Source of the DNA: Streptomyces sp. GQFP
Lineage (GTDB): Bacteria > Actinomycetota > Actinomycetes > Streptomycetales > Streptomycetaceae
Reading direction: 5' to 3'
DNA length: 64,000 bases
Assembly: GCF_021545335.1 (NCBI RefSeq)
Contig: NZ_CP089312.1
Location: 7,192,001-7,256,000 of the forward strand
Shown: in pieces, positions 34,154-42,182 of the stretch
Layout: every line of letters starts with the position of its first letter
Position numbering within the stretch: position 1 is the first letter of the stretch
Position numbers and translations under genes: made by a program
Notes under the pieces: generated by a model
Seen by the model: only the letters and a program-made list of their open reading frames with translations
Databases searched by the model: none
What the model was told of the DNA's origin: nothing

Positions 34154-35083
34154 TCACGCCTTGGCGCGGGTCAGCCGCTCAGAAGCTTGGTCGCGTAGGG
34201 CGCCAAGCGCGATCGGCTGTTTCCCGTAGAGGACTTCTGTGCGGGCATTGTGAGCCGCAGGCCAAAGGCTGGCAGCCCAAGCGATCTGTAGCTCTTCGGT
34301 TGTGAAGGCACGTCCACGACTCTGTTGGTACACATCAAGGAAGACCGCAGAGCTCTCGACCGGAGCCAGGGTTGGGTGCTCGGCGCTGGCGAAGGTTCCG
34401 GAAGCCGCACCCGCGATTGCCGCCTCGGGAAGCCAGGCCAGGCTGTCCCAGTCGTGGACCGCGTAGGCTCTCCCGCCCTGCCACCGCACGTTCTGTGTCT
34501 CCCAGTCTGCGTGGCCGACCACGCTCGGCAGCTGGGTACGTGCCATCCGGGATCGAACGCGTATGGCGGTCTCCTCAAGATCGCGAGGCAGTTCGACTTG
34601 GTCCGCCCGTGCATCGTGCCAGTCGTAGGTCGGCCACACCTCGGAGTCCCGGTGGTCCCAGCGGACCCATGCCGGGTTCGGAAGCGGAGGCGGCACATCG
34701 ACATGCAGTGCGCCGGTGACCAATTCTGCGAGCAGCGCAGCGAACTTCGCAGCGACATTCGGGCCATCGCCACGAAGCATGTCACCGCCCGGAAGCCACT
34801 CCTCGGCATGAACGGCCTGCCCTTCCATCACGGTCACGGCGGTGAGGGGCCGCGGGCAGGGGTACCCGCTGTCCGCCAGGAAGTGCTGGACGTCCACACA
34901 AGCCCTGGCGCGGCCTGCTTCATCGGGCCGGATCTTGACGACGATCCGGCGGCCGTCGTCCAGACGAACGGCCGCCACTTCCGACATCTGCGTGGTGGAG
35001 AGCAGTCTCTCGACGGGCGTTCCACCCAGCTCGCGCGTGCACCACTCGACCACGAGTGCTGGCAGTCCAACTGGTTCCTGCAT
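34154..35083 (-). CDS. Aminoglycoside-phosphotransferase-like kinase
   Basis: This 309-residue protein belongs to the APH/choline-kinase fold: an N-terminal lobe with VAAVRLDDGRRIVVKIRPD (the Lys of the ATP site), the catalytic loop VVGHADWETQN near 185-196 (H-x-D-x4-N), and a metal-binding Asp in AVHDWDSL. ATG 35083 follows GAGCGG. The substrate is unknown; fold members phosphorylate antibiotics, sugars or small metabolites, and many act in nothing related to resistance. It lies between the P-loop kinase gene and a small acidic protein gene. Confidence 0.85.
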   Translation of the reverse strand: MQEPVGLPALVVEWCTRELGGTPVERLLSTTQMSEVAAVRLDDGRRIVVKIRPDEAGRARACVDVQHFLADSGYPCPRPLTAVTVMEGQAVHAEEWLPGGDMLRGDGPNVAAKFAALLAELVTGALHVDVPPPLPNPAWVRWDHRDSEVWPTYDWHDARADQVELPRDLEETAIRVRSRMARTQLPSVVGHADWETQNVRWQGGRAYAVHDWDSLAWLPEAAIAGAASGTFASAEHPTLAPVESSAVFLDVYQQSRGRAFTTEELQIAWAASLWPAAHNARTEVLYGKQPIALGALRDQASERLTRAKA

Positions 35084-35165
35084 CCGCTCAACGTAGAAGA
35101 TCACAGGCCAACAGGGCGAGCAGGTTTCGCACTGCCGAGCACGACCACCGGTTACGGCACCGCCT

Positions 35166-35783
35166 TTAGCTGTCGGTGTACGAGGGCCAGTGGTCTTCTG
35201 CCCACTCCGACCACCCCGGCCAGCCCGGCGGCGGGCTGGGAATCTCGCCGCCATCGAGTTCGGCGGCGTCAGGCACCTGGAACTGCTCCCGCCATTGGTC
35301 TACGTCGGCCTCGCTCATCGGGAACGTCTGATGCGGTGTCGTCGCCTGGCGGTGCGCGATGCGGGCGAGTTGGACGTCCTTGTCCACGGGCACGTAGACC
35401 ACCTGGCATGCTGCCCCGGCCGACCGTGCCAGCCAGCGCAGTGCCGACCGTTCATCGCGGCCCCAGAGCCCGTAGTCGAGCACGACGCTGGTCCCCAGCC
35501 GCAGCGCCTGCAGAGCGACCGAGATGAGCCGCCCTTCGAGCACAAAGCGCTTGCCGTCGGCCATCGAATCGCCAAACAGCGGGATCATCCAGTGATCTGG
35601 GGTCAGCCGCAGCGCCCGGTGCGTTGCGGCGAGCTCTTTGGCCCGGGTGGTTTTCCCGGCTCCGGGGAGCCCGACCATCAGGAGCAGGGTGGCGACACGC
35701 GGGTCCTGCGTGACGGGCCTGGCTGCATCCGGGCATGGGAATGGGTTTTCGTACTGTGAATCGAAACGCTGCGACTGAGACAT
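35166..35783 (-). CDS. P-loop kinase (AAA_33-like)
   Basis: This 205-residue protein has Walker A GLPGAGKTT at residues 38-46, then TPDHWMIPLFGDS and a long segment SVVLDYGLWGRDERSALRW typical of small-molecule or zeta-toxin-like P-loop kinases. Arg-rich lid residues follow (ARIAHRQAT). The C-terminus is acidic with three Trp. ATG 35783 is about 20 nt before the start of the intergenic region. It may phosphorylate a small molecule or a nucleotide-sugar. No antitoxin gene is obvious beside it. Confidence 0.8.
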   Translation of the reverse strand: MSQSQRFDSQYENPFPCPDAARPVTQDPRVATLLLMVGLPGAGKTTRAKELAATHRALRLTPDHWMIPLFGDSMADGKRFVLEGRLISVALQALRLGTSVVLDYGLWGRDERSALRWLARSAGAACQVVYVPVDKDVQLARIAHRQATTPHQTFPMSEADVDQWREQFQVPDAAELDGGEIPSPPPGWPGWSEWAEDHWPSYTDS

Positions 35784-36178
35784 GACTCCCCTGATCAGGC
35801 AGGATGGCCCGGCAGCACAGAATTAAGGGAGTGACTGCCGGCAGGACACTGATCCGGCGGTACGTCTTGGCGCTGGCCCCGGCAGGGGCAGCAATGAGGC
35901 CGCGGTTACAGCAACCTCGGGTACCGCCGCTAAGCGGCGGTACGGGTAGTCATGGGGCAGCACATGCCTTCACCATAGCCGACAGCCGACCTGCCAGGGA
36001 CGGATATCCTTTCTACGCGAGGCTGTCAGCACCGGAACCAGCGTTCGTACTGTTCAGCGGGCAGAACGGACTCCGGCACTGGTCGGCTGGCGGTGCTGCC
36101 CGCCGTACGCGATCCGATACGCGCCCTGGCCTGTCGATGGTCAAGGCCGCCGCGTTTCGCTGTCTATCGACTCTGATT
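35784..36178. other. Intergenic region between the recombinase operon and the kinase gene
   Basis: This gap of ~395 bp has no convincing gene and lower third-position periodicity than its flanks. It contains a perfect hairpin (35921-35943, listed separately). TCGACTC occurs twice near the recombinase stop (about 36167-36173 and 36186-36192), a possible direct repeat. I found no tRNA or other typical attachment core. It may hold the promoter of the P-loop kinase gene. Confidence 0.5.
35921..35943. terminator. Hairpin downstream of the recombinase operon
   Basis: GTACCGCCGC and its perfect complement flank a 3-nt loop (TAA). It lies 236 bp beyond the last recombinase stop and 138 bp upstream of the kinase gene, so it could end recombinase transcription. 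A recombinase binding site is an alternative. Confidence 0.5.
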
Positions 36179-38662
36179 TCATCTCGTCGACTCATCTGGA
36201 TCGCTGGCCCTGTGAAACCCTGGGCTTTCGCTTGTGCGGCCGACTACCTGATCAAACGAAGGGACTCCAAGGAAAATTGGAGACCTTTTTCGTTCTTCCC
36301 TAATGTTCAGTTGCGTGATCTTCTCATCAGCTGCGGTGAGACTGACCCGTAGCCCCTCTGCTTCTCCCAGCCACCCTTCACGCTCTGCTTCGGAGATGCG
36401 GTCTCGCAAGTTGTCCCGGATTTCAATCAGCCGGGGTCGTTCGGTAGGGCTGGTAATGAGTACGGGGCAGCGGACGCACGCATGCTCGTGACTGCATTCG
36501 GTTCCGTAGGCTCGCCCACACTCCCCGAGGGCGAGTTTCCTCCTTTCAAAATGGCCGAGGAATTCGTCCCATTCCTCTGGTGTGACTGTACGGTACTCTT
36601 CGGCAGGCCGGTCCTGGCGTCGGCGAGCGATGAAAGCACGGTGCGCCTCGATGGCTTCGGCAGGGTAGATTGCGGCGTAGCCCATCGTGCTCGTGAGGCT
36701 GTCATGGCCTGCGATAACTTGGGCAATGTGGGGCGGCAGGCCGTTCATGATGGCGTCGGTGATGAAGATCCTACGGAAGTCGTGCGGCCGAAAAATCAGC
36801 GGCATTCCGGATTTGTCTATGAGTCCGGATGCTTCGAGGGTTTCATCCAAGGCCCTGCGGATGGTGCCATATGAGATGGCTCTGTGTTCACCACTGACGG
36901 CCCACTGGAAGAGGATGGGCATCGGGGCATTCCAGACCCTTTCATGCGCGTCGTATGTTTGGATTGATGGAATAGTCCCGTCGGGTTGACGGGCGCGACT
37001 GATGACTGCGCTCAGAACGTCGGCAAGTTCTGGGTCGATGAGCAGCAGTCGCTCTTTGTCGGTCTTTGACGGCGCGATCTGAAGGAGGGGGACCGTCTCG
37101 CCGGTGGTGGGGAGCTTGTAGCGGATGATGCTGTGATGGCTGAGTTCTTGGAGCTCCTCAATCCGGATGCCTGTATGGCGCAGGATTTCGATCGTCGCCC
37201 ACGCGAAGAACGCCCGCTTTTCTTCGCCACGGATGTCCCGGCTGGTCCCGTTGATGTCCCGGACGCGTCCTGGTTTTCCGTCGGCGCGGCTGGAGGACTC
37301 GGGGAGGGTGAAGGTCTCCCCGCGAAATTTCACGGTGGAGCCCAACGGAGCTGATTCAATAGTTTCGAGGCGTGCAGTGGCTTCTTTGAGGAGCAGCTCA
37401 GCGGTTTGGACAATAACCGGCAATACAGGCAGACGTTCACGGGTGCGTTGGTCTGACCTGGACTTCTTCCGCTGCTCATGCTTCTTCTTTGCCAACTCCG
37501 CTTCGCTGACCGGGCATGGTGCAGCCCAGTGCCCCCATCGTTCGGGCTCGTCGAGGGCCCACTCCGCGAGGTCCAGATAGAAGGCGCGTACCGAAATCTT
37601 GACGGCCGGTGCGCTCTCGCGGGGTTCGATCGTTGTCTGGACGGTGCCGTCAGGGCGACGCCGACGTGTGGTCTTCACCGCGATGCGTGCTTTCCAGGCG
37701 TCACTCACGTCTTTCGGCAGCCGGAGGGTGTCGATGCCGGGGTGGTGATGTTCGAGATCAGCCCAGAATAGGCGGCCCAGTTCGGAGGCGAGGCTCTTGA
37801 GACTGGTGTAATCGAGGGTGGGCTGGCGTTCGGTGAGGTAATCGACCAAGAGATCACGAACGGGCCGGCAGTGCAGCTTGTAGCGATCTATGAGCTCGGC
37901 TGGTCGCAGCTGTCCCGTGCGGACAGCCACGTGGTTGAGGGTGACGGGGGCATCAGGAGGGAACTGACCCCGGTTCCGGAGCCAGGTGTAGGCGAGTCGG
38001 ACGGCTTTTCCGCTCGACCCTGCGACCAGCTTCGGATGAGTCAGCAGGTCGCCTACGACAATGTCGTCGACGCCACCGCCGTAAGCGGCGACGATTTGGG
38101 CGATGAACTTATAGGCTTCTGAGCTGTTGCGGTTGGCCCGGTCGTGTCCAGAGGTGTCACTTACCAAGCGGGCAAATCCAGTGGGGTCGCGCGTAGCGGC
38201 GATAGCGGGCCGCAGGTATCTCGAGGAGTTCCCGGCCAGCCATTCCATACTGGGGCGGATGACATCCGCGCAAGTCAAAGCCAGCAGGCCAGACTTGAGT
38301 GCAGTACGGCTGGGGCTCCTGCCGAGGGTAGACGCCCAGGCCAGGATTCCCTGCTGCCAGTTGTCGTAGGCAGCGGAGGCAGGAGCGGCGTTCCATCGTT
38401 CCTGCCAGGTCTCGCCGGGGAATGTCTCCAGCCAGCTCAGCAGCAGACGGGCTCCGACCATATGAGAGCTCCGAACTCCTGCGTTCTCTCTTCGGAGGGG
38501 CGGCTTGTCCAGGCGGTCAAGGACCGCCTCGCGTGGTGCTGTAGTCAGTGGCCACGAGGTTGTCCGGGAACGAGGCGGGAACGCTCGAAGCAGGGCGGCA
38601 GCCTCTTCTCCCCGATGAGTGGCCGACGCTGGGCGGGAGGGCACGGCGAGGCGGCTGGTCAC
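36179..38662 (-). CDS. Large tyrosine recombinase with C-terminal zinc cluster
   Basis: This 827-residue site-specific recombinase has its catalytic residues in order: Arg in GIRIEEL, H627 and R630 (HDFRR), H653 (AGHDSL) and the nucleophile Y662 (MGYAAIYP), nine residues after the second His as expected. The long N-terminal region (~400 residues) should bind arm sites. After the active site come Cys/His residues (C715, C723, H727, C729, C732), a likely zinc finger, and a coiled region. GTG 38662 overlaps the stop of the first recombinase (GTGA), so both are made together. Third-position GC is lower here than in the conjugation genes. Confidence 0.92.
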   Translation of the reverse strand: MTSRLAVPSRPASATHRGEEAAALLRAFPPRSRTTSWPLTTAPREAVLDRLDKPPLRRENAGVRSSHMVGARLLLSWLETFPGETWQERWNAAPASAAYDNWQQGILAWASTLGRSPSRTALKSGLLALTCADVIRPSMEWLAGNSSRYLRPAIAATRDPTGFARLVSDTSGHDRANRNSSEAYKFIAQIVAAYGGGVDDIVVGDLLTHPKLVAGSSGKAVRLAYTWLRNRGQFPPDAPVTLNHVAVRTGQLRPAELIDRYKLHCRPVRDLLVDYLTERQPTLDYTSLKSLASELGRLFWADLEHHHPGIDTLRLPKDVSDAWKARIAVKTTRRRRPDGTVQTTIEPRESAPAVKISVRAFYLDLAEWALDEPERWGHWAAPCPVSEAELAKKKHEQRKKSRSDQRTRERLPVLPVIVQTAELLLKEATARLETIESAPLGSTVKFRGETFTLPESSSRADGKPGRVRDINGTSRDIRGEEKRAFFAWATIEILRHTGIRIEELQELSHHSIIRYKLPTTGETVPLLQIAPSKTDKERLLLIDPELADVLSAVISRARQPDGTIPSIQTYDAHERVWNAPMPILFQWAVSGEHRAISYGTIRRALDETLEASGLIDKSGMPLIFRPHDFRRIFITDAIMNGLPPHIAQVIAGHDSLTSTMGYAAIYPAEAIEAHRAFIARRRQDRPAEEYRTVTPEEWDEFLGHFERRKLALGECGRAYGTECSHEHACVRCPVLITSPTERPRLIEIRDNLRDRISEAEREGWLGEAEGLRVSLTAADEKITQLNIREERKRSPIFLGVPSFDQVVGRTSESPGFHRASDPDESTR

Positions 38663-39996
38663 GAAGAGGGCCTTCCGAAAAGGATGTTGAGAGAGTCGGG
38701 GTTATAGGCCGGGGCTGGCGGTGCCGGCGGCGGATTCTCTCGACGCTGCTGCTGCCGGGCATGGTGGGCGAGCCCGGCCGTGATGACGTCGTCTTTGGTG
38801 GGACGGTTGTAGATGTCCAAGGTCGACAGGTACTTGTGGCCCAGGATGTGCTGGACGTAGACGGGCGGCATGTCCGGGTCGTCCAGCATCAGGAACGTTG
38901 CGGTGTGCCGCAGATCGTGAAGGGTCCAGTTCGTGCCCAAGAGTTCGTTGGCCCGGTTGAACATCATGCGGGCCGCGTCGTACTGCAATGGCCGCCAGGG
39001 ACGGCGCAGTGTCCACCACAGTGGCCGCTTACGTCCGCGAGGGACGCCCTTCTTCCAGGCTTCCTCCTGGTAGAGGCGCAGCCACACGAACGCGTCGCGA
39101 GTGGCAGGGAGTTCCTGGTAAGCGCGGCTGCCCTTACGAATCACACCGATGGTCTGCTCGCCGACGTCGGCGTCACTCTGAGTGGAGGTAAGCAGTTCCT
39201 CCGCGCGGGCCCCTGTCGCGACCCAGAACGCCAGCAGAGCCCGGTCGCGATGCGAGCGGAGGCCCGCGAAGACCTCGGTGTACTTCTCCTCGGGGATCTG
39301 CCGCGGGATCCGCTTGGGTAGTTTGGGCCGATATAGGCCGGTACGTTGGTTTCTGTAGGGCTTTTCAGGGCTGTGGTGCGCATTAGCACGGGCCGAGCGC
39401 CTGCTACGGACAAGAGGGAACGGGTTGACCAGCAGCGATCCGGTGTTGCGCTCCAAGTGGAAGTCGTAGAACGACCGCAGCACCGTCTCGCAGTGCGCTC
39501 GTGTGCTCGGCGCGTACTTCTTGCCGACGGAGGGCTTTCCGGTCACCGGATTCGGCGTACCGGGTTCCGGCCTGGCAGTCCGGGAGGAGGCTGGGATCTC
39601 CGCCGGGTCCTTGCCTCGATGACGCCAATGAATGCGCACCGGCTTGTCTGCAAGCCGCATCCACAGCATGAAGTCCCGGGCGTCTTCCCGAACCGCGCGG
39701 TCCCACTCGAGCCCGAACGCCCACAGGTACCGCCACCAACGCAGTAGATCCATACCGTATGAGCGCGGAGTCAGGGGTGAGCCGTCCGCTGCAACCAAAT
39801 CCTTGAGGTACACCGCAACGGCCTCGATCGGTATGCCGTGCGGGTCCAGTACCTGGTACGGCTCCCAACAGTCTCCCGTCTCCAATAATCGGCCCACTTG
39901 AGGCAGGACGAAGTTCTTCAGGTCCCTTCCGGGACGTCGTTCGCCAGACACGGCGCGAAAACTAGCAGAAAGGCACTCTGACCTGCGAATACGCAT
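38659..39996 (-). CDS. Tyrosine recombinase, first of two
   Basis: This 445-residue phage-type integrase shows R264 (GARAEELL), H360-x2-R363 (HDLRHTATF), H387 (LGHKYLS) and the nucleophile Y396 (IYNRP). An N-terminal SAM-like domain (AVYLKDLVAADGSPLTPRSYGMDLLRWW) binds core DNA. ATG 39996 overlaps the 3' end of the zinc-finger-like gene by 35 bp. It differs strongly from the second recombinase, so this is not a recent duplication. Together they are candidates for integration and excision of the element or of a nested element. Confidence 0.93.
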   Translation of the reverse strand: MRIRRSECLSASFRAVSGERRPGRDLKNFVLPQVGRLLETGDCWEPYQVLDPHGIPIEAVAVYLKDLVAADGSPLTPRSYGMDLLRWWRYLWAFGLEWDRAVREDARDFMLWMRLADKPVRIHWRHRGKDPAEIPASSRTARPEPGTPNPVTGKPSVGKKYAPSTRAHCETVLRSFYDFHLERNTGSLLVNPFPLVRSRRSARANAHHSPEKPYRNQRTGLYRPKLPKRIPRQIPEEKYTEVFAGLRSHRDRALLAFWVATGARAEELLTSTQSDADVGEQTIGVIRKGSRAYQELPATRDAFVWLRLYQEEAWKKGVPRGRKRPLWWTLRRPWRPLQYDAARMMFNRANELLGTNWTLHDLRHTATFLMLDDPDMPPVYVQHILGHKYLSTLDIYNRPTKDDVITAGLAHHARQQQRRENPPPAPPAPAYNPDSLNILFGRPSS

Positions 39997-40189
39997 GATT
40001 TAGTTCGGTCAACACGTCTTCCTTGGATTCCGTGTCGGAGTCGCGGGCGGCCTTCCAGCAGTCGGTGCAGTCGCGGCCTTCGAGCCAGCGGGCAAATCCA
40101 GCGCGCCGGTCAGCGGCCCGGTCGGACAGGTTGTGTGCCACTTCGTGTCCACAGCTGTGGACAATTTTCCAGGTCGTACGGACAGCCAT
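39962..40189 (-). CDS. Small zinc-finger-like protein, head of the recombinase operon
   Basis: This 75-residue protein starts at ATG 40189. It contains HSCGHEVAH near the N-terminus and CTDCW in the middle, giving a C-x-H...C-x2-C zinc-binding pattern, plus a basic segment (RAADRRAGFARWLEGR). It may regulate or direct recombination as an excisionase-like factor. The reading frame overlaps the first recombinase by 35 bp, so expression is linked. The palindrome at 40291-40309 lies about 100 bp upstream. Confidence 0.75.
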   Translation of the reverse strand: MAVRTTWKIVHSCGHEVAHNLSDRAADRRAGFARWLEGRDCTDCWKAARDSDTESKEDVLTELNHAYSQVRVPFC

Positions 40190-40290
40190 ATTCGGGGTGA
40201 TCTCCTTGCGGTGGCGGGCAGTTCAGGGGTTAAGGGCGGGTCTGTGCGGTCGAGCAGACAGATGGTGGTGGCCTGCGTCGTTGCGGAGGG

Positions 40291-40309
40291 TCGTGCATCA
40301 GATGCACGA
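40291..40309. promoter_or_regulatory. 19-bp palindrome, likely operator of the recombinase operon
   Basis: TCGTGCATC-A-GATGCACGA is a perfect 9-1-9 dyad in the gap between the VWA gene and the zinc-finger-like gene. Its position upstream of the recombinase operon and its length fit binding by a dimeric repressor. No such repressor is encoded nearby. Confidence 0.6.
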
Positions 40310-40382
40310 TTCATGCGGCGGACGGAGGTGGTCTGGAGTGCTTGGCGGTGGTCTCGGGGACGCTTCCGCCTTCTGCGTCGTC

Positions 40383-42182
40383 TCAGCGTGTCCTGCGGAT
40401 GGCGTCTGTGGCCGCCGTGGCGATGGCGACGGGAGCGCTGGAGGGCTGGGGCAGGTGCAGCAAGGTGGTTCCCGGCAAGTGGTGGGACTTGGCGGTGAGG
40501 GTGAGCTGGAGTACGGCGCAGCCGGCGGTCGTGAGCTGCTTGACGCGGGTGATGGCTTGAGCGGTTTCGTCGCTGCCGTACCGGGCGTCGGTGACGATCA
40601 CGAGGAGGCGGCCGGCGCCGGGGCGGCTGAGTTCGAGGCCGTGGTCGAGTGCGTCGATGGCGTCGCCGAGGTTGTGGTGGCCGCCGTTGGCATCGAACGT
40701 CGTCACGCGCTCTGGTGCTCGGTGGGTGGGGCGGGTCAATGCGGTTAGGTGCATGTCGTAGGCGATGGTGGCGGTAAGGGAGTCGGGGTCGGTCAGGGCT
40801 GCTGCGCGTGCCACGATCCAGGCAGCGGACGCGACGGGCGCGCAGGCGGCACGCATGGAGCCGGAGACGTCGACGGCGATACCCACACGCAGCGGTGGGG
40901 TGGGGGAGTTCCGGCGGCGGGTGTGGGTGAACGGTTCCGCGGTGGGGACCGACCCGGCCGCGCGCTGAGCGTCGCGGGCGAGGGCCGCGCGCATGTTGAG
41001 GCGGCCGGGCGGGGTGGGGCTGGTGGTCCGCTCCTCGGTTCGCTCGCGGTAGGCGGCGGCGCGCAGGGCGCGGCTCAGGCGCGCGGCGGCACTCTGCTCG
41101 GCGGCGGTGGGCCTGCGGGTGCCGGTGACCGGGTTGCCGTAGGGCGCCGGTGTGCCGTCGGGGGTGACGGTGGTGCCACGGGCGTTGAAGACCGACTTGG
41201 CGGTGGCGGCGGCTTTGCGTCGCTGGCCGGCCCGCTGGGCGCGGTCCTGAGCCTGCGCCTGGGACTGCGCGGCCATGGCGTTGGCCGCTGCGGCCTGTGC
41301 CGCGAGGTCGGCGGCGTCGGTGGCGGCCGTGCTGTCCATGACGACCTCCACGGCGCCGGACAGCAGATCGGTGAGGTTCTTAGGCACGGGCAGGGCGGGG
41401 GTCGCGGTGTCCAGAGCGTCGCACCATTTTTGAGCGTGCGCGAGCATGGTCGTGGCGTCGTGGTCGGCGCACTGGTGGGCTGCGGTCCAGATGCGGGTGA
41501 GGGTGGCCAGCAGGTTGGCGCCCAGCACCTTCTCGCACAGCTCGGCGACGGCCCGGGTCTCGCCGGCATCCAGGATGCCAACGTCACGGCGGCCGAGGAC
41601 CAGGGCCGCCACGGCGGCGGCGTGCTCGATGCCCTGGAGGGTGGGGTGGGCTATGTCGGGCATGACCAGGGTTCGGGCACTGGTGCGCAGGTAGGTGCGG
41701 TCCGTGGGCCGCGTGATCAGGTGTGCGCCTTCGACGCGGCTCTCCTCCAGCAGGAGCGCGGCCTCGACGACACGGGGGTTTGCTCCGGCAGGCTTCGTCC
41801 AGACGGAGTGGGCCGCGTGCGCGGCCTCGTGGACGAACACTCCCCAGGCGGCGGGATACCGCTCCTCGTCGCCCACGATCCGCGGATGGATCTCGTGGGG
41901 CTTCAGCGGGGCGAACAGGCCGGCGTCGAACTCGACCTCGCCCAGAGCGGGGAAGAACGCGGCCGGTGCGCCGCTGAGCGTGCCGGGGCGGCAGGTGACG
42001 AGGAGGTCCTGGCGGCCGGAGAGGTCGACCAGCCGGTCGCCGAGTTCGGCTCCCACGCGCAGCCACAAGTGCGGGGAGGTGCGGGGTTGCGCGGGCGGGG
42101 CGCCGTCGTCGTCCCAGCGCGCGAGGTCGGCGTCGTCGTCCCGGGTGGTGGCGGGGGACTGGACGTGGTGGTGGGCGCTCAT
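40383..42182 (-). CDS. VWA-domain protein with an HExxH motif
   Basis: This 599-residue protein pairs with the MoxR ATPase. Residues ~110-125 hold VFVHEAAHAAHS, a zincin-like HExxH; a Glu-rich helix (EAALLLEESRVEGAHL) follows and could supply the third ligand. The middle is a long helical Ala/Gln-rich region. The C-terminal VWA domain has the MIDAS motif VDVSGSMR near 434-441 and DARYGSDE. ATG 42182 overlaps the ATPase stop (ATGA). MoxR/VWA pairs act as chaperone-like remodelling machines. The protease-like N-terminus may instead be a binding fold, since activity is unproven. Confidence 0.85.
   Translation of the reverse strand: MSAHHHVQSPATTRDDDADLARWDDDGAPPAQPRTSPHLWLRVGAELGDRLVDLSGRQDLLVTCRPGTLSGAPAAFFPALGEVEFDAGLFAPLKPHEIHPRIVGDEERYPAAWGVFVHEAAHAAHSVWTKPAGANPRVVEAALLLEESRVEGAHLITRPTDRTYLRTSARTLVMPDIAHPTLQGIEHAAAVAALVLGRRDVGILDAGETRAVAELCEKVLGANLLATLTRIWTAAHQCADHDATTMLAHAQKWCDALDTATPALPVPKNLTDLLSGAVEVVMDSTAATDAADLAAQAAAANAMAAQSQAQAQDRAQRAGQRRKAAATAKSVFNARGTTVTPDGTPAPYGNPVTGTRRPTAAEQSAAARLSRALRAAAYRERTEERTTSPTPPGRLNMRAALARDAQRAAGSVPTAEPFTHTRRRNSPTPPLRVGIAVDVSGSMRAACAPVASAAWIVARAAALTDPDSLTATIAYDMHLTALTRPTHRAPERVTTFDANGGHHNLGDAIDALDHGLELSRPGAGRLLVIVTDARYGSDETAQAITRVKQLTTAGCAVLQLTLTAKSHHLPGTTLLHLPQPSSAPVAIATAATDAIRRTR

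Noticed and set aside
35784..36178. Attachment site or tRNA next to the recombinases
   Set aside because: No tRNA-like cloverleaf or long core repeat was seen. The short TCGACTC repeat is too weak to claim.
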